A DNA stretch of 64,000 nucleotides, from NCBI GenBank assembly GCA_022813625.1, contig JAKLMB010000011.1:124001-188000 (forward strand), read 5' to 3'. Made by a program: the position numbers and the translations under genes. The notes under the pieces were generated by a model that had not been told where the DNA came from, did not search any database, and saw only the letters and a list, made by a program, of their open reading frames with translations. The DNA is from Aaosphaeria pasadenensis. Lineage: Eukaryota > Ascomycota > Dothideomycetes > Pleosporales. Shown piece by piece: positions 49,101 through 61,965 of this stretch. The stretch's first letter is position 1. Each line of letters starts with the position of its first letter.

Positions 49101-50726
49101 ATGGCAGCGCAAGCAGCTGAGGGTGTCGCCAACCTCTCACGTACGTCACTCCTCCTCCTACTCTTTCCCTTACCTTCCCTCGAGGAATGGGAAATTCCTC
49201 CACCTCCAAACTAACATGAACGTGGACTACAGTGGCCGAGGCAAACGGCAACCCAACCACCAAGCAAAACGGAGCCGACCCCGCCGCACCCGAAGATCAC
49301 GAAGACTCGGACGACGACGCCGATGAGGGAGACAACGCTGGTGCCCAGGACGCAGGAGCCGAGGGCGCCGCAAAGAAGAAGAAGAAGCGCAAGCCGCGCA
49401 AGAAGAAGAAGGCAGGAGCCGCCGGCGCAACCTCCAACGGCGGCCCCAAGGTCCAATCCTCCCCACCCCGCGTCCCCGTCCACGAACTCTTCCCCAACGA
49501 CACATACCCGGAGGGCGAGATCTCCGAATACCTCAACGAGAATGCCTTCCGTACCACCAACGAGGAGAAGAGGCATCTCGACCGCATGAACAACGATTTC
49601 CTGACCGACTACCGCCGAGGCGCAGAGGTGCATCGCCAGGTCCGCCAGTGGGCACAGGGATGGATCAAGCCGGGCATGTCGCTGACGGAGATCGCGGAGG
49701 GTATCGAGGACTCGGTGCGCGCCTTGACGGGTCACCAGGGTCTGGAGGAGGGCGACGCTTTGAAGGGCGGCATGGGTTTCCCAACCGGTCTCAGCATCAA
49801 CCACTGCGCGGCGCATTACACCCCCAACGCCGGCAACAAGATGGTCCTCAACTACGAGGACGTCATGAAGGTCGATTTCGGTGTACACATCAACGGCCGC
49901 ATCGTCGACTCCGCATTCACCCTCACCTTCGACCCCGTCTACGACAACCTCGTCAATGCCTGCAAGGACGCCACCAACGCTGGTGTGAAGGAGGCTGGTA
50001 TCGATGTGAGGATGAGCGACATCGGTGCCGCCATCCAGGAGGTCATGGAGAGCTACGAGGTCGAGATCAAGGGCCAGACGTTCCCCGTCAAGTGTATCCG
50101 CAACTTGAACGGCCACAGCATCGGACACTACTGCATCCACGGTGGAAAGACAGTGCCCATCGTCAAGGGAGGCGACCAGACCAAGATGGAGGAGGGCGAG
50201 ACCTTCGCTATTGAGACATTCGGTTCTACCGGTAAAGGTTACGTCCGAGACGATGTACGTTCCCTTTGCGCTTCTATTTCGAGTTCTTTTCTTTTATCTA
50301 TTTTCACCTTACTACAAAAGCATTGCTGACACTGTAATTCACAGATGGAAACATCCCACTACGCCAAGCGCGAAGACGCCCCCAAGGTCGCCCTGCGCGT
50401 CTCCTCCGCAAAGACCCTCCTCAACTCCATCACCAAGAACTTTGGCACTCTCCCCTGGTGCAGACGGTACCTCGACCGTCTCGGCCACGAGAAGTACCTC
50501 CTCGGCCTCAACAACCTCGTCTCCGCCGGTATCGTCGAGGCCTACCCCCCGCTCGTCGACATCAAGGGCTCGTACACCGCACAGAGCGAGCACGTAAGTT
50601 TTGACTTTCCCGACCGTATCCCATGCGGGCATGTGTGTTGAAAGAGTGGATCGCTGACATAATGTATAGACTTTCATTCTCAGGCCGACAGTCAAGGAGG
50701 TTATTACCCGCGGTGACGACTATTAG
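49101..50726 (+). CDS. MAP2: methionine aminopeptidase 2
   Basis: Four exons fit in phase: 49101-49140, 49233-50254, 50345-50593 and 50670-50726, giving 455 aa. The N-terminal third has an acidic run (EDHEDSDDDADEGDN) and polylysine blocks (KKKKKRKPRKKKK), the ribosome/eIF2-associated extension of type 2 enzymes. The catalytic pita-bread fold shows FPTGLSINHCAAHYTP, KVDFGVHINGRIVDSAF, NGHSIGHY and FAIETFGSTG, including the metal-binding Asp, Asp, His and Glu. It removes initiator methionine co-translationally in the cytosol. The short first and last exons are needed for the full protein; the last ends in TRGDDY, as in the family. CT-rich DNA precedes the start. Confidence 0.96.
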
Positions 50727-52144
50727 AGAAGGGATTTTCTGTTCTTTTGGTTTAAACCCAGCTCTATTACAATCAAAATAAGGGCAAAAAGAGAAAAAGA
50801 GTAGAAAGGAAAGGCAGGGCAAACAAAATACCCAGCACCCAACTCAAGATAGAGAGAAGGGGGAAGAAAAAGTTAACGAATCTACGTTTTGGACTTATGA
50901 GACTCAATTGCACCTTATCCTGCCTTCAAAAAGTACGAAAAAAGCCTTGACGGGGACAGGCATTCACGAAACGAGCAGCAGAGACTTGGGAGCAGGAAAG
51001 GGGAGTTGGGAGCTGGACAAACACTTAAACAATTGCCATGGGGCGGCGGAACAGGGGGAGATATCATTACAGAGGAATTGTCAAGCGTAGAGTAGTGGGA
51101 AGAAAAGAAGAAAAGAAGTCAAGTGTAGTTGTACGACAGATCCTCTCCACAGCGACCTAAAGAAAGAGAAAAAGAAACAAGAGCAAAAAATGAGAAGATT
51201 CTCACGACAACTCGTACCAAATAGCATATACATTCTCCATTCATACATCATAAATATTCCAAGAACCCACTACAAAGACAGAGTGAAAGCATGGTCAGAT
51301 AAGTGATTAAATTTCCCTTTCAATCAGTCTTTGATATCATGAGGTGTATATGTGTATACATAGAGTTTCTATATAGAATCCCCTTTTCCCTCCCCCCCCC
51401 GGGCCGCTCGAGCTTCGAGTGCGTCTGATACAGTGATCTTGTTCCTTTCTGCGATGTGATTGTATACATATTCCTACTGTATTTCTTGGGACATCTACGT
51501 TTGCCTTGCGAAAATTCGACCTTGCAAGTTTTCTCAATGCTCTGTTCTCTTCATTTTATTCAGTCCGGTCTTCTTTGAGAGTGTGTTTCGCTGCGTGTGA
51601 GAGCGATGTTTGTATGCATATATCTTTCTCCTATTTCTAACCGGTTGAGGGCGCTAGTAGTGGTCGTGGGGGGCATTGTTCCTCTTCCCCGCCTCTCTCT
51701 CTCCTCCCTCTCGATGTGTGGTGGATACTGCTGCGTGGCCTGGGAATTGGAGAGAAGAGGATATGCTGACCGAGCGACGGCGCTTTTGGTATTGTAGTGC
51801 GTCCACTGGACACTGTCTGTCCAGACGTCCCCGGGTCCACGACATTTTCGACGGTGTCTGCCTCGGATTGCTGAGACCGGAACATTGTTCTTGCTCCGTG
51901 GGGCAGTGGCGAGCGTTGCGTTCGATTCCTCTGTTTTAGGTATGTGCTTTCCTTTTCAAGTTCCCGTTCGTCCATATACCACGTTCTCTATTTCTTTCTT
52001 CTTCGAGTAGGCAAGGCGAAGTCTCCAATGACATTGGCCCCTGCGGAGGAGTACCGCTCAGGTATCCTCTTTCATGATCGGGTCTTTCCCATCTCTATAT
52101 CTCGTACTGTCGATAAATTCGATTGCTGGTGATCCGGACCGTTA
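50727..52144. other. convergent spacer, MetAP2 / zinc-cluster factor
   Basis: About 1.4 kb between two stop codons. It has purine-rich and A-rich 3' sequence and a poly-C run near 51393-51401. Short frames lack any domain signal. I see no gene. Confidence 0.5.
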
Positions 52145-55031
52145 CTACCCTTGCCCACCAGCTCCAGCACCACCCCACCAATCATACCCCTGCCCAGCAG
52201 TACCGTCATGGGAAGTACCCGATAAGCCCTGCTGCTGCTGTTGCTGTTGCGCCTGGTGAAGATGATCGGTAGTGACCGTGGCGCCCGCACCGCCGTTGTG
52301 GAACCCGGCCATTGGGTCGGGGACCCACGCGTCGCTGATCTTGAATCCGTCTCTGCTGAAGCGGTTCCATTCGTCGGCGCCTGCCGTGCCGAGCATGTTG
52401 TTTAGGTCCATGGGACTCATCTGGTAGGTTCGCGGGATGATGGGGACGCCGATGCCCGGGATGGGTGTCCAGAAGAGGTGCTCGGCTGCTTCGGTCGCGG
52501 GATTCTGCTGCTGCTGCTGCTGTTGCTGTGGCTGTTGCTGTGGCTGTTGCTGTTGTTGTGGTTGGTGGTGGTGGTGATGGTGTTGGTGGAGCGCTGCTGT
52601 GGGGGACGCGGACGTGTTTGCGTATCCAAGTGTTGCGTGGTTTAGGCCATCAGTTTGGAGCATCGCGGGCCGGTGTGGAAAGTTCGACTCTTGGGAAGTA
52701 GCGGCCATGTCTGGGTTGGGTGCGAACATCGAAAGGGATTCCCGGCGGGTGGGAATCCCGGGTTGAGGCAATGGTGGACCATAATTGTTCGCCTGAAGGT
52801 CATGTGCAGCTACTGGGGTTTGCTTGCTGTTGAACATGCTGTCGAGAGCGGGCGATTCAAGAGTTCCGTCGTCGCGAGGGAGCAGTTTACTCAGGTTGAG
52901 AGCTTCGGGCCAAGGTATGTTCCACGTCTTAGCCAATGCGTGTACGATTTTGAAGGAGCGGGCGCCGAAATAGTGGCAAACCGATAAGTCCTCAAGGCCC
53001 TGTAGACTATCTACTAGATTCGCTGCGCTTGTGGGGTTATCGGGGGAATAGAGCAGGTGGACGATGCTGACAGACAGAAGAATGTGCGTTATGATGAGAT
53101 GGCATGCCCGCATGTCATAGTAGCGCCTGTAAAGCCGGAGCAGGTCAGTTACCATGTTGGCGCTATCAATGCAAATATCTCGAGGTCGAAGATCGGAGTG
53201 GATGAGATCGACCTTGAGCATTGGCCGAAACAGATGTACGAGTACCGTGTAGTACAGCATACTGTGAGAAACGTTAGAGAAGCCCAAGAGCGACAATCTT
53301 GGACGACGCGACTTACTGGAGGACAATGATGTGAGGGGGTGGCTGCCCTCCATCGGTAGGAAGACTCAGCGAGGACGGCAAACTCTTATACCAGAGTTGA
53401 TACTTGTTGTACATGTCGAGAAGACGCCGGCTCGTGAATCGTTCTTTCGGGGCAAAATACATAAAATTGTTGTCATTAATGAGCTCGGACAGAGTGCTAA
53501 ATTCCTGTAGGAATGCACGGCTGGTGACCATTCCAGGAGTGACTTGGCTATAGAAGTCTTCTTCGAGTATCGGCTTGTCGACGGTAATAGCTGCTTGGGG
53601 CAACTGCGATATCCTGCCGACGCAGAGGGACCAAACGCTGAGGAGAGTCAGTGCCGTGAGTCTCAATCATACTGTGATGTGATGATACTCACGTTTCCAA
53701 AGTAAAGCAACCCCAAAAAGTCACCTTTCGCACCTCCACTTCAGATGGTGTCAGTGTCAAGTCAGGCGATGTATCTTTCAAGTGCAGCCCGAGCTCCACG
53801 GCCATGCGCATGCATCTCCCAATGTACATGAAGCCAGAACTATCCCTCCCGGCAGAGGGCTCACGTATCGACATGACACACAATGCCTGTGTTGTGAGCA
53901 GCGACGGAGTCTCGTCTTCGTAGAGTAACCTCCTCGCCTCTGCGAAAAAGTAATCGCCCGCAGTCCGAAAGTTGTCCGGGTCGCTGCGGCCAGCAGGATC
54001 ATCCGTGAAATGACAAGCATAGGCTAGAATTGCATTGACAAGTAATGGGCTACAGTACTTTTGTCGTCCGCTTCGAAAGTCCTTGTAGAAGCATTCACGC
54101 GAGAATGCGACATAGAATGGGTGCGACCAGCGGAAGTATAGATCGAGTAGTCGTTCCACGAAACCGATGTCGTCCGTCACGGTCGTCCATGTGCCATTGC
54201 GACGATTCTCGAGGGCCTGTCCTGGTCCTATTTGTGCCCTTGTGTAGTCTTCATCCTCTGGCACCAATCCCAAACTAGAGCTGTGACCAAAGTGCCTCGA
54301 CTGACCTGTCTTCGTAACGGATGGCTTCCCGATCAAGAGTGATAGATCATGCTCCAATGAAGCATGCTCGGATGAACTATGGATCGGTAGAGTCACTGTC
54401 TTCTTCCAAGTATCTGCGAGGCTTGCGATATCGAGGATGGGGTCCTTGCGAATGTGCTGGATCAGCTCGTACGCTTCGGCATCGGGCAAGTTGCGAATGG
54501 AATGAACCAGGAATTCTGCATTGTCACCAGAGTCGACAATACTCGAATTGTCGCGCTTCTGTGAGGTCGATGGAGCAACCTTGGTGCGGCGACTTTCACT
54601 TTGTTCGTCATAGTGGCAAGGCGTTTTGTACTTCCAATGTGGTCAGCTGTGATGGAAGTTGAAAAAATGTCACAAAGGAGGAGGTAAAAAAAAAAAACCT
54701 TACCACGGCAGTACAGGTGGCACAGTTGGGCGTTCCACCATCACACTACTCCATAAAGATCGAGGTCAGCAATGCAACACTTCATGCGGGTACCCGATCC
54801 ATCGTATCATTATTAGTCCGCGGAGTCCAAGCCCCGGCAGCTTTCTCGTAGCCACAGCGAACGACCCACGTCGATATAAAGTTCGACAGGATGCGGCGGG
54901 ATTATGCTCACCTTTGACTTGCGTTTCCTACAAGGCACACAAGCAGACTGCACACATCTTCTTTTGCTCGTTTTGGGTTCGCTCTGGGAAGAGTCGTCGC
55001 CCTCGCTCTTGACGTTTCCGCCACGGACCAT
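52145..55031 (-). CDS. Zn(II)2Cys6 transcription factor (NirA/NIT4-like)
   Basis: Five exons fit in phase: 54912-55031, 54704-54745 (42 bases), 53693-54630, 53317-53637 and 52145-53261, giving 845 aa. The zinc cluster is CX2CX6CX6CX2CX7C, using Cys 31, 34, 41, 48, 51 and 59; it is spread over three exons. The fungal_trans middle domain shows LLDLYFRWSHPFYVAFSREC and GRCMRMAVELGLHLK. The C-terminal third is low complexity with His and polyGln runs (about 52225-52580) and a Trp/Gly end, typical of activation regions. The family binds CGG-type sites. Similarity to nitrate regulator NirA/NIT4 is my impression only; the target pathway is unknown. A poly-A tract lies in intron 2. Confidence 0.85.
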
Positions 55032-56115
55032 CTTTTGATATGGTATGGAGCGTCTGGCTGTCTGGATTTGATCGAGAGGGCATCAAGGGCAGATAGGTAG
55101 GCGACAGGATGAATAGATGATCAGTAGAGGTCGTCACCTATGGAGTGCTTCATGCTCAGCAAATCTCCAAGCATAAGCGGCGAAAAGAAGGTAAGAATGA
55201 TGTGCGTATGCAAAGTTTAGAGCCTATGGGGAAGCTGGACTGGACTGGGCCTGCAGAGTAGCATGGTGGGGATGTAATCTGGACGTTCAAAGGAGGCGAA
55301 TTGATCATCACAGTACGTGGCCCATGCTCGACCGATTTATGGATGGCGTCACAGGCACCGAAAGGGTGAATTAGACGATGAAAAGACGATTAGACAATTG
55401 GACGCTTTGATGGGTCGAAGATCAACATTGGACGGACAGGCGCGGGGATGTGGAGCTTTCTCCCGTCCTCACAAAAATGGACAATATGTGTTGAAGATCC
55501 TGAGGAACGTGGGGTTTTGTGCCCGTTTCCTGTCTGATGGGATTTTCGACCGTTCAGCATGCATAAGAAATGCTCCCGTTCAGTGGACCTTTCCGATGGA
55601 GTGGTGATGTGCGAAACTCGGAACGATGCCATAAACTTTGTCTGCTTCTGGCGCGGGCTATAGAGCAGAAAGAAAGCGTGTGTGACGCGCCGTTCCCTCC
55701 ACCCCTACTTTCGGTGTACATTGCCGAGCGAATTCCAGCTTCCATCCATCCCATCCTCAAAATCCATCGTTGCTTGCCTGAAATTGGTCGCCAACCTTTC
55801 CCCTCTAGCGATTTTGGCGCGACCGTACGCCACATTGTCCTTTGCTCTGCACTCCGTTCACTGCGTTCTTTCATCATGAATACTTAACCAAATTGCCCAT
55901 TCCCGTCGTTCCCATTGGCTCAGGCGTTCCATAGCTCGGCAGTCTGCCCTATCACCGCCGCCGTTGCGCGGACTCATGTCATTGCCATGGTTGACCGCAT
56001 TCTCTAGCATTGTACTACTGCATTCGTGTTCTAGTCGCTGCCCACCATCGGTCTCACCAACGTGTCGCCGGAGGAACTCTCCGCGACACTTTCGTCACAA
56101 TGTCATTGGACCTCT
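55032..56115. other. intergenic, zinc-cluster gene promoter
   Basis: About 1.1 kb of promoter and 3' flank of chorismate synthase. Open frames of about 100 codons on both strands (55317-55887) have no domain or splice support and are treated as chance. Confidence 0.5.
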
Positions 56116-57548
56116 TCATGCCTTGTGCACAGGCACAACGCCCTTGAGCGGGGGCAGCAGGCTTCGGCTCGCTTCGCGAGCCTTTTGTGCCATGACTGCA
56201 TCAATGATAACCAATGCGGCCATTGCCTCGACAATGGGGATTGCGCGAGGCACCACGCAAGGATCGTGCCTTCCCTTTGCCTCGAGCACTCCCTCCTCCT
56301 GATCATACGTCGCCGTGGTCTGTGCCTGGCCGATCGTGGCCGGCGGCTTGAATGCAACTGTGAAGTAGATGGGTGCTCCGTTGGTGATACCACCCTGAAT
56401 GCCTCCCGAGTTATTTGTTTTAGTTGTCAGGCGGGGTCTGGGGACCGATGAGCTTGTTCCAGTTTCCCCTGCAGGTATCGCAGGCGCTTTGATGAAAGGA
56501 TCATTGTGAATGGAGCCTGGAACCTGGCAGCCACCGAAGCCAGACCCGATGTCAAAGCCTTTGGTGGCTGGAATGCTCAACATCGCATGCGCGAGTGTAG
56601 CCTCCAGCTTATCGAAGCAAGGTTCGCCAAGGCCGCTGGGACAATTCCGAATTACGCAAGTCACTGTTCCACCGATGCTGTCCTCGCGCTCCTTGAAGTC
56701 TCCGACTAGCTTCTCCATGCGTTTACTGACTTCCTCATTGGGCGTGCGGACGGGCAGGAACTCGTCCACGGTCTTACGATCGATGGTTTCAATGAGCTGG
56801 AGAAACGCAGGGTTCGTGGCCGATGTAGGATGCTCTGGCGTAGGGGGGAAAAGGAACTCGTTGCCAATTGATGAGGTGAATGCGACGATCTCGACGCCGA
56901 ATGCCTCGCGAAGATACTTTTCAGCGATCGCGCCTGCTGCGACACGGCCTGAACAGAAAGAATTGGTTAGTCTTTCCCATTTTACTTTGGAGGATGCATC
57001 CATGCTAGGTCGACGTTGGAGAAAGGAAGGAGTTGGCGAGAACACAATCAACAGATATGTAAGATCAATGCAACTCACCTATTGTCTCTCGCGCACTGCT
57101 TCTTCCGCCACCAGAGCTTGCCTTGACACCGTACTTCTCGAGGTAAGTCCAGTCTGCGTGACTGGGACGGGGGTACAGATCCATTGTCTTGTTTCCGTAG
57201 TCTTGCTTGCGCTGGTTCTCGTTCATGACCTTGATTCCGATCGGTGTGCCCAGTGTGATACCAAATTCGGTTCCAGACTGTATCTCGACGCGGTCCTTTT
57301 CGTTTCGCGGGGTGGTGATTGCGGATTGACCGGGTCGTCTACGAGTCATCTGGGGCTGGATGTCGTCCTCTGTGAGGGCCATGCCTGGTGGCACACCGTC
57401 GACAATGCATCCCACAGAAAGACAGTGAGACTCGCCATAGCTGGTGACACACGGAAAGTTAATTGGGGATGCCCATGCGCCGAAATGGATGCTAGATGTG
57501 GGAAGGTACCTACGTGGTTACTCGAAAGTGGTTTCCGAATGTAGACAT
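56116..57548 (-). CDS. ARO2: chorismate synthase
   Basis: Three exons fit in phase: 57514-57548, 57079-57440 and 56116-56948, giving 409 aa. MSTFGNHFRVTTYGESHC is formed across intron 1, a hallmark of the family N-terminus. Other signatures are GVPPGMALTEDDIQ, RRRPGQSAITTPR, the GRSSARETIGRVAAG block across intron 2, and NNSGGIQGGITNG near the C-terminal FMN site. It makes chorismate from EPSP with reduced FMN, the last step of the shikimate path to aromatic amino acids; fungal forms also reduce their own flavin. The C-terminus PPLKGVVPVHKA differs little from usual. A half-match to the Gcn4/Cpc1 site lies upstream. Confidence 0.96.
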
Positions 57549-58793
57549 TGTGTCTGACTTGGGTGGGTATGGGAGACCAAAAATGAAGAAGAAGAGACAA
57601 GAAGACCGAAGAAAGAAAGAAGTGAGCTAATTGATAAATGCGCCTTTGAGGATGGCGGTTATTGTTTTTATTAGTCTGCTGGCGTCAGGTTGGAGTCAGA
57701 GCGGTGATGTGAGTACGGAATATTCAGTGAACTAGTCGTAATCAATTAATTAGGCGGTCGGTGGGGGAGTTCGGCGGTGGGTCGGAGAGAATGAGAGCGC
57801 ATGGGGAAATATATTTATCCTCTACGTAAGGTACCTCGTACGTACACAATAACGACAACCCTCTGGGTTATATAAGGGAAAAGACTGGTTGGCCGGCTAC
57901 TACTTATATTCAATACTACAAGATCTGCATTGTTGTATCCTATCAGTTGCATTTTATTTGTATGGTGACTGTGCATCTACCCGTCGTACTCGTACGCTGA
58001 CCCGACCTACAAATCCGACCGAGATCGGCCTATGACATGCTATACCCAGTGCAGTAATTACCTTTCCTTTCTCTCAATTGACGTATGTATGTACGGAGTA
58101 TGTACGTTGTAACTATTACTTGTACTGTGTAAGTACCAAGGTACCTTGGGTAGGTAGGAAATTATTAATTAATTGATCAACCATCCATCGAAAAAATCAC
58201 AAAGATCTGAAAAGAAAGAGCCACCTCTGGTGTACGAGTGTCCCACCAACCTTGTCCCTGTCGCACTCGTACAACGGATTCCGCAATGACGATCCTTTCA
58301 CCCAGGAAGCGACTGTACAACGTCGGCCCGCCAACATAGGAACGGTCCGCACGCACGTGTCTTTCCTTTCCTACAATATGTCTCACAAAACCATTCCTAA
58401 AGTGATGACGATTACCTAGATAGGTATTCACTGGGCAAGATTTGAATCACTTCATTACGTCACTTACTATTCTTGTGTTCTGTCTAGGGAAAGTGACATG
58501 AAAAGAGCCAGTACCGTATGTATTGTAGTCAATCTACCGGGCATTTGCTTTTTTCTCAAGAATAATTCTACGTTTTATCACACGTATGCACGTAAGGGTG
58601 AGTGAGTACGATAGACATGATGAAGGTGTTCATAAATTTATTTCTTATGACGAATTGAACGGGGTATTTCGCTAATTATAAAGTACAATATGGATTCCGT
58701 ACATGGTGAACAATATAAGGACTTCGGGAGTGGAAAGGAAAGACGATGTGAAGATGAAATTCAACCTTTCGTAATGGTCTATACCACACAGCA
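57549..58793. other. ARO2 promoter and RhoGAP 3' flank
   Basis: No gene is supported. GAGTCA at 57693-57698, the complement of TGACTC, is a half-match to the Gcn4/Cpc1 consensus, 145 bases before ARO2. GTACC-type motifs recur near 57828-57850 and 58131-58158. Confidence 0.5.
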
Positions 58794-61237
58794 TTACCTA
58801 CGCTTTCCAGCCTCTACCAGTGTCTGTGCAGTGCCCGCTCGTTCTTCATAAAGCCTGCGGAGATCATCCACGGATGCCTTCTTCAGATTGAGCTTGCGCG
58901 GTGCTGTCGGGGGTGCAAGTGACTGTTTTCGGTTGGACACCTCAAATGATGGCATCCTCTGGAGTAATCCTGGGGAAGGCGTCCTTGGTTTTGGTCCTGG
59001 TCCCGGTACTGGGAGCGAGGTTGACTTGGAAGCAGGGCGATTGGTGATGGGGTTGACAGGCTGGAAGATTGGTCTTGCAAGGGACGTAATATTGGGAGTT
59101 CTAGTTGCTGATGCTGGTAGGCTGGGCCGGCGGAATTCGGGCATGGGTACAGGCTTTTCAGGTAGAGCCCCCGCAGAAACAATTGTCGTGGGTGAGCCGT
59201 CCTCGGACCCTGCCTGTGATGACTTGCCATCAAGTGAGGTCCTTGTTGATGAGACTGGCTTCCGTTTTGGCGGCCCGCCGGCGATGTTGAGATTGGCCAA
59301 TCCAGGAAGTGCAATCCCGCCATCAGAGGCTTTGCGAGCTTGTGCCTGCACAACACCGGATGTTTCAGCATTGTCAACCTGCTCTGCTGTCAGGGCTTTT
59401 CTCTTAGGTAGCACGATTGGAGGAGCATGAGAATCGCCAACGCTGTTCGTACCAGTTTTCTTATCCTCAGGTGAACTCCATTCTGTTGGACGTGTTGGAG
59501 CGAAGCCATCGGTCACTGCTGCGTAGCTGGCGGGTGATTCCGCAACGTTCGTGGGGCTGTCTGTAACTATGGTGGAATATCTAGGAGGTACCTGAAGGGG
59601 AGGTGCGGGTTTGCGTCTTGTGATTGCCTCACTGGAAGATTGCCCGGACGCCGACTTGGGCTGCGATGGCGTAGATCGCGGAGGCAAGGGGGGTGGCAGA
59701 GCATCGCCGTCCTCGTTGTCCTGAAGAATTATACCAGTTACTTGGTTCTCATCGTCTGGGTCTCTTTCTGCACGATTTGCTTTACCTTCAACAGGGTCAT
59801 CCCAGTCCCTGACATCGGCAGGCAGGCGGAGCTCTTCTTCAAAAGCACTCGCCTTGACGCCACAGGCCTCGCAGAGGCCCTCACCCCATAGCTCGATCGC
59901 CACTGTTAGAATCCGTCGTACAATCGACGACATCTTCGCATCTTCCAACTGATCGGGTCCGCATAGTAGTGCCGGTGCGAGGCAGACAGCTAGATTCTCA
60001 GGGGTCATCTTGTTGTCCTCTTTTCGGGCAGCGACCCTGCTGAGAAGTGGCAGGAGATGCCTGGTAAGAATCTCACGAGATATTGAAGGCAGGAACGACC
60101 ATTCGGAAGAGGGAGATAACAAGTCCGTAAGCTTCTGCTGATCTGGGAGATCGTCTGGATCTCCATACAATCGCTTGAGATCGCGGTATGTTGCCTGCGT
60201 GAATATGGGCTGGCGAAGGTCCGCATACCATGCTTTGACTAGTGCGGCAGCCATAAACACCGAGTATGCATCCCGGGGATCAATTTCTGTTATAATCTCG
60301 TCTTGATGCTCTGCATTTGGATATGGAGGCACTGGCAGAGTTACTCCATTATCTTTGAAAACAATGTACTTCTGTCCCCTGTTATAAGCCTCCTTCAAGA
60401 CATCCCTCAGCTTGGCATGTGCGGGAACTCTGAACAGTCCCTCGGATTTGATGTTCTCCTCCATGAGAATGAAAGTTGAGGTCTCTCGCAGAACGCGGGG
60501 AAGACGAGTTTTGCCACTGACGCTGTTAGGAAGCGGTTGGCGTGCAACGAATGCCCGCCGGCCGGTCGCAAAGGGGGCAAAGACATCGTCGGCGACGCGG
60601 CGATCATATAGATAAGTCGAGGGCGGAATCAGGAGATCCTCAATAGGCAGTTGAAATGCGAGATTGCTGAGTGTTGATGCTACAGGCTGTTAGCAGAGCC
60701 TTCGACGACAAGAACTTACACAATTATCAAATTCTCACCATGAATAATCTTTCTGCGGAACTTTGGGCTAACAATGGTGGAGAAAACTTCCGTGAGAATC
60801 CTAACCCAGGCTTTCTCATGCACGATGTACAGTTTCTGAAGCCGCTTCCGCATTGCTCTCGAGAGCACATGATAGGCCTGCAGGAACCAACCCCAGCCAG
60901 GTCTATTCTTCTTGTTCGTTACTGAGCCATCCGAATCACCGGCAAAGAAAACGACTTCGTATTCATATCCCCGCAGCAAGTCGTCTTCTTCGGGAAGGCG
61001 GGCGAGCACATAGGGGAGGAGCTGGTCGAAGTCGGATTCGCGAGTGTCTGGCAGCGCAGCGGCATTGAGAATGTAGATTGGTCTATGTTCTTTGGAAGGA
61101 ATGGGTGAGCGGAAAAGAATACTGGCGGCAGCCCGGGCAAGATCTGGTTTGTAGTCGTTGGAACCCTCACGTGGAGGGACTGCAGAGAGGGAGGAACTGC
61201 GCAAGCGATTCGCGAGGTGGGCACGCACGCCACTCAT
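58794..61237 (-). CDS. ECM25: Sec14-like plus RhoGAP protein (Ecm25 type)
   Basis: Two exons, 60739-61237 and 58794-60679, give 794 aa. Residues about 50-165 form a CRAL-TRIO-like lipid-binding domain with RPIYILNAAAL, YEYEVVFFAGD and KLYIVHEKAWVR. The RhoGAP domain follows at about 205-420, with VLRETSTFILMEENIKSEGL, the arginine-finger segment GLFRVPAHAK and NLAVCLAPALL. The C-terminal half is Pro/Ser-rich, with polyproline (PPPLPPR), and ends in KKASVDDLRRLYEERAG, a short helix. It should stimulate GTP hydrolysis on Rho/Cdc42-type GTPases at polarised sites; in yeast, Ecm25 couples polarity to endocytosis. The target GTPase is not readable. The leader upstream is GC-rich. Confidence 0.88.
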
Positions 61238-61965
61238 GGCTGCGAATGGTTACGAGAGGTAGGAATACTATGCAGGAAGAGGCGTTCACGTGGTGGAGGG
61301 GTGGCAGCGATCTGAATAAATGTCCGATGAGATTATCGAGGATGCGGATGCGGAGACGATCGGTGATGATAGAGGTAAACGGAGGTAAATAGGGCGACGT
61401 GCGGGTAGGCGACGTCACTTGCTTGTTTGGTCTGGCGGCTTGTCAAGGAATGTGGCTGGAGGAGTTACTCTGCCAAGATTATACCACGTGACGTGTCGCA
61501 CCCTGATTTGACCTCCACTCTCGTCACTCTCGTCACTCTCCAAAGCCTCCCTTTGTCCCTTTAGAATCTACAGGCGCATTCCTTTCCAACACGGTTGAAC
61601 CCTGAAGAAGTTCTTTTCTTTCAACTCAAACATGTCACCAGTGGCACCATCTGTCTTTCTTCCCTGCCTGGCCGAGTTAATCCTTCGACCAAACATGGAC
61701 GATAAAGTCACACAAAGCAATATAATCTCTCAGTAGCGTGATTTGGCATCTTGCCGGATATCCATTCTATGTTTCTCTATCAAAATTCTTCCACTTGGTT
61801 CTATTCGATTGATCCACAGCAGGCCATGGGTCTATGCAAGGCCTCCCCTAAGATGAACCCCCAATATCATCCTTTCCATGCCGCTAGACGAAGCCAGGAT
61901 ACACGCTCTTGTCATACGTCTGAGACCTCCTAGGACACTGCTCTCTCTCTTGCACATTCGCATGC
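61238..61965. other. intergenic before RhoGAP / after BTB relic
   Basis: About 730 bases: promoter of the RhoGAP gene and 3' flank of the broken BTB gene. No gene is recognised. Confidence 0.5.

Noticed and set aside
49211..50140. 309-codon minus-strand frame
   Set aside because: It is antisense to MetAP2 and explained by its codon bias.
51876..51939. Possible tRNA-like T-arm (GTTCGATTC)
   Set aside because: No acceptor stem, D-arm or anticodon arm could be paired around it.
55317..55887. Frames of about 100 codons in the spacer after the zinc-cluster gene
   Set aside because: Present on both strands, with no domains and no splice support.
56510..57544. 344-codon open frame on the plus strand
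   Set aside because: It lies antisense to chorismate synthase, whose protein signatures and spliced frames are unambiguous. It has no domain content.
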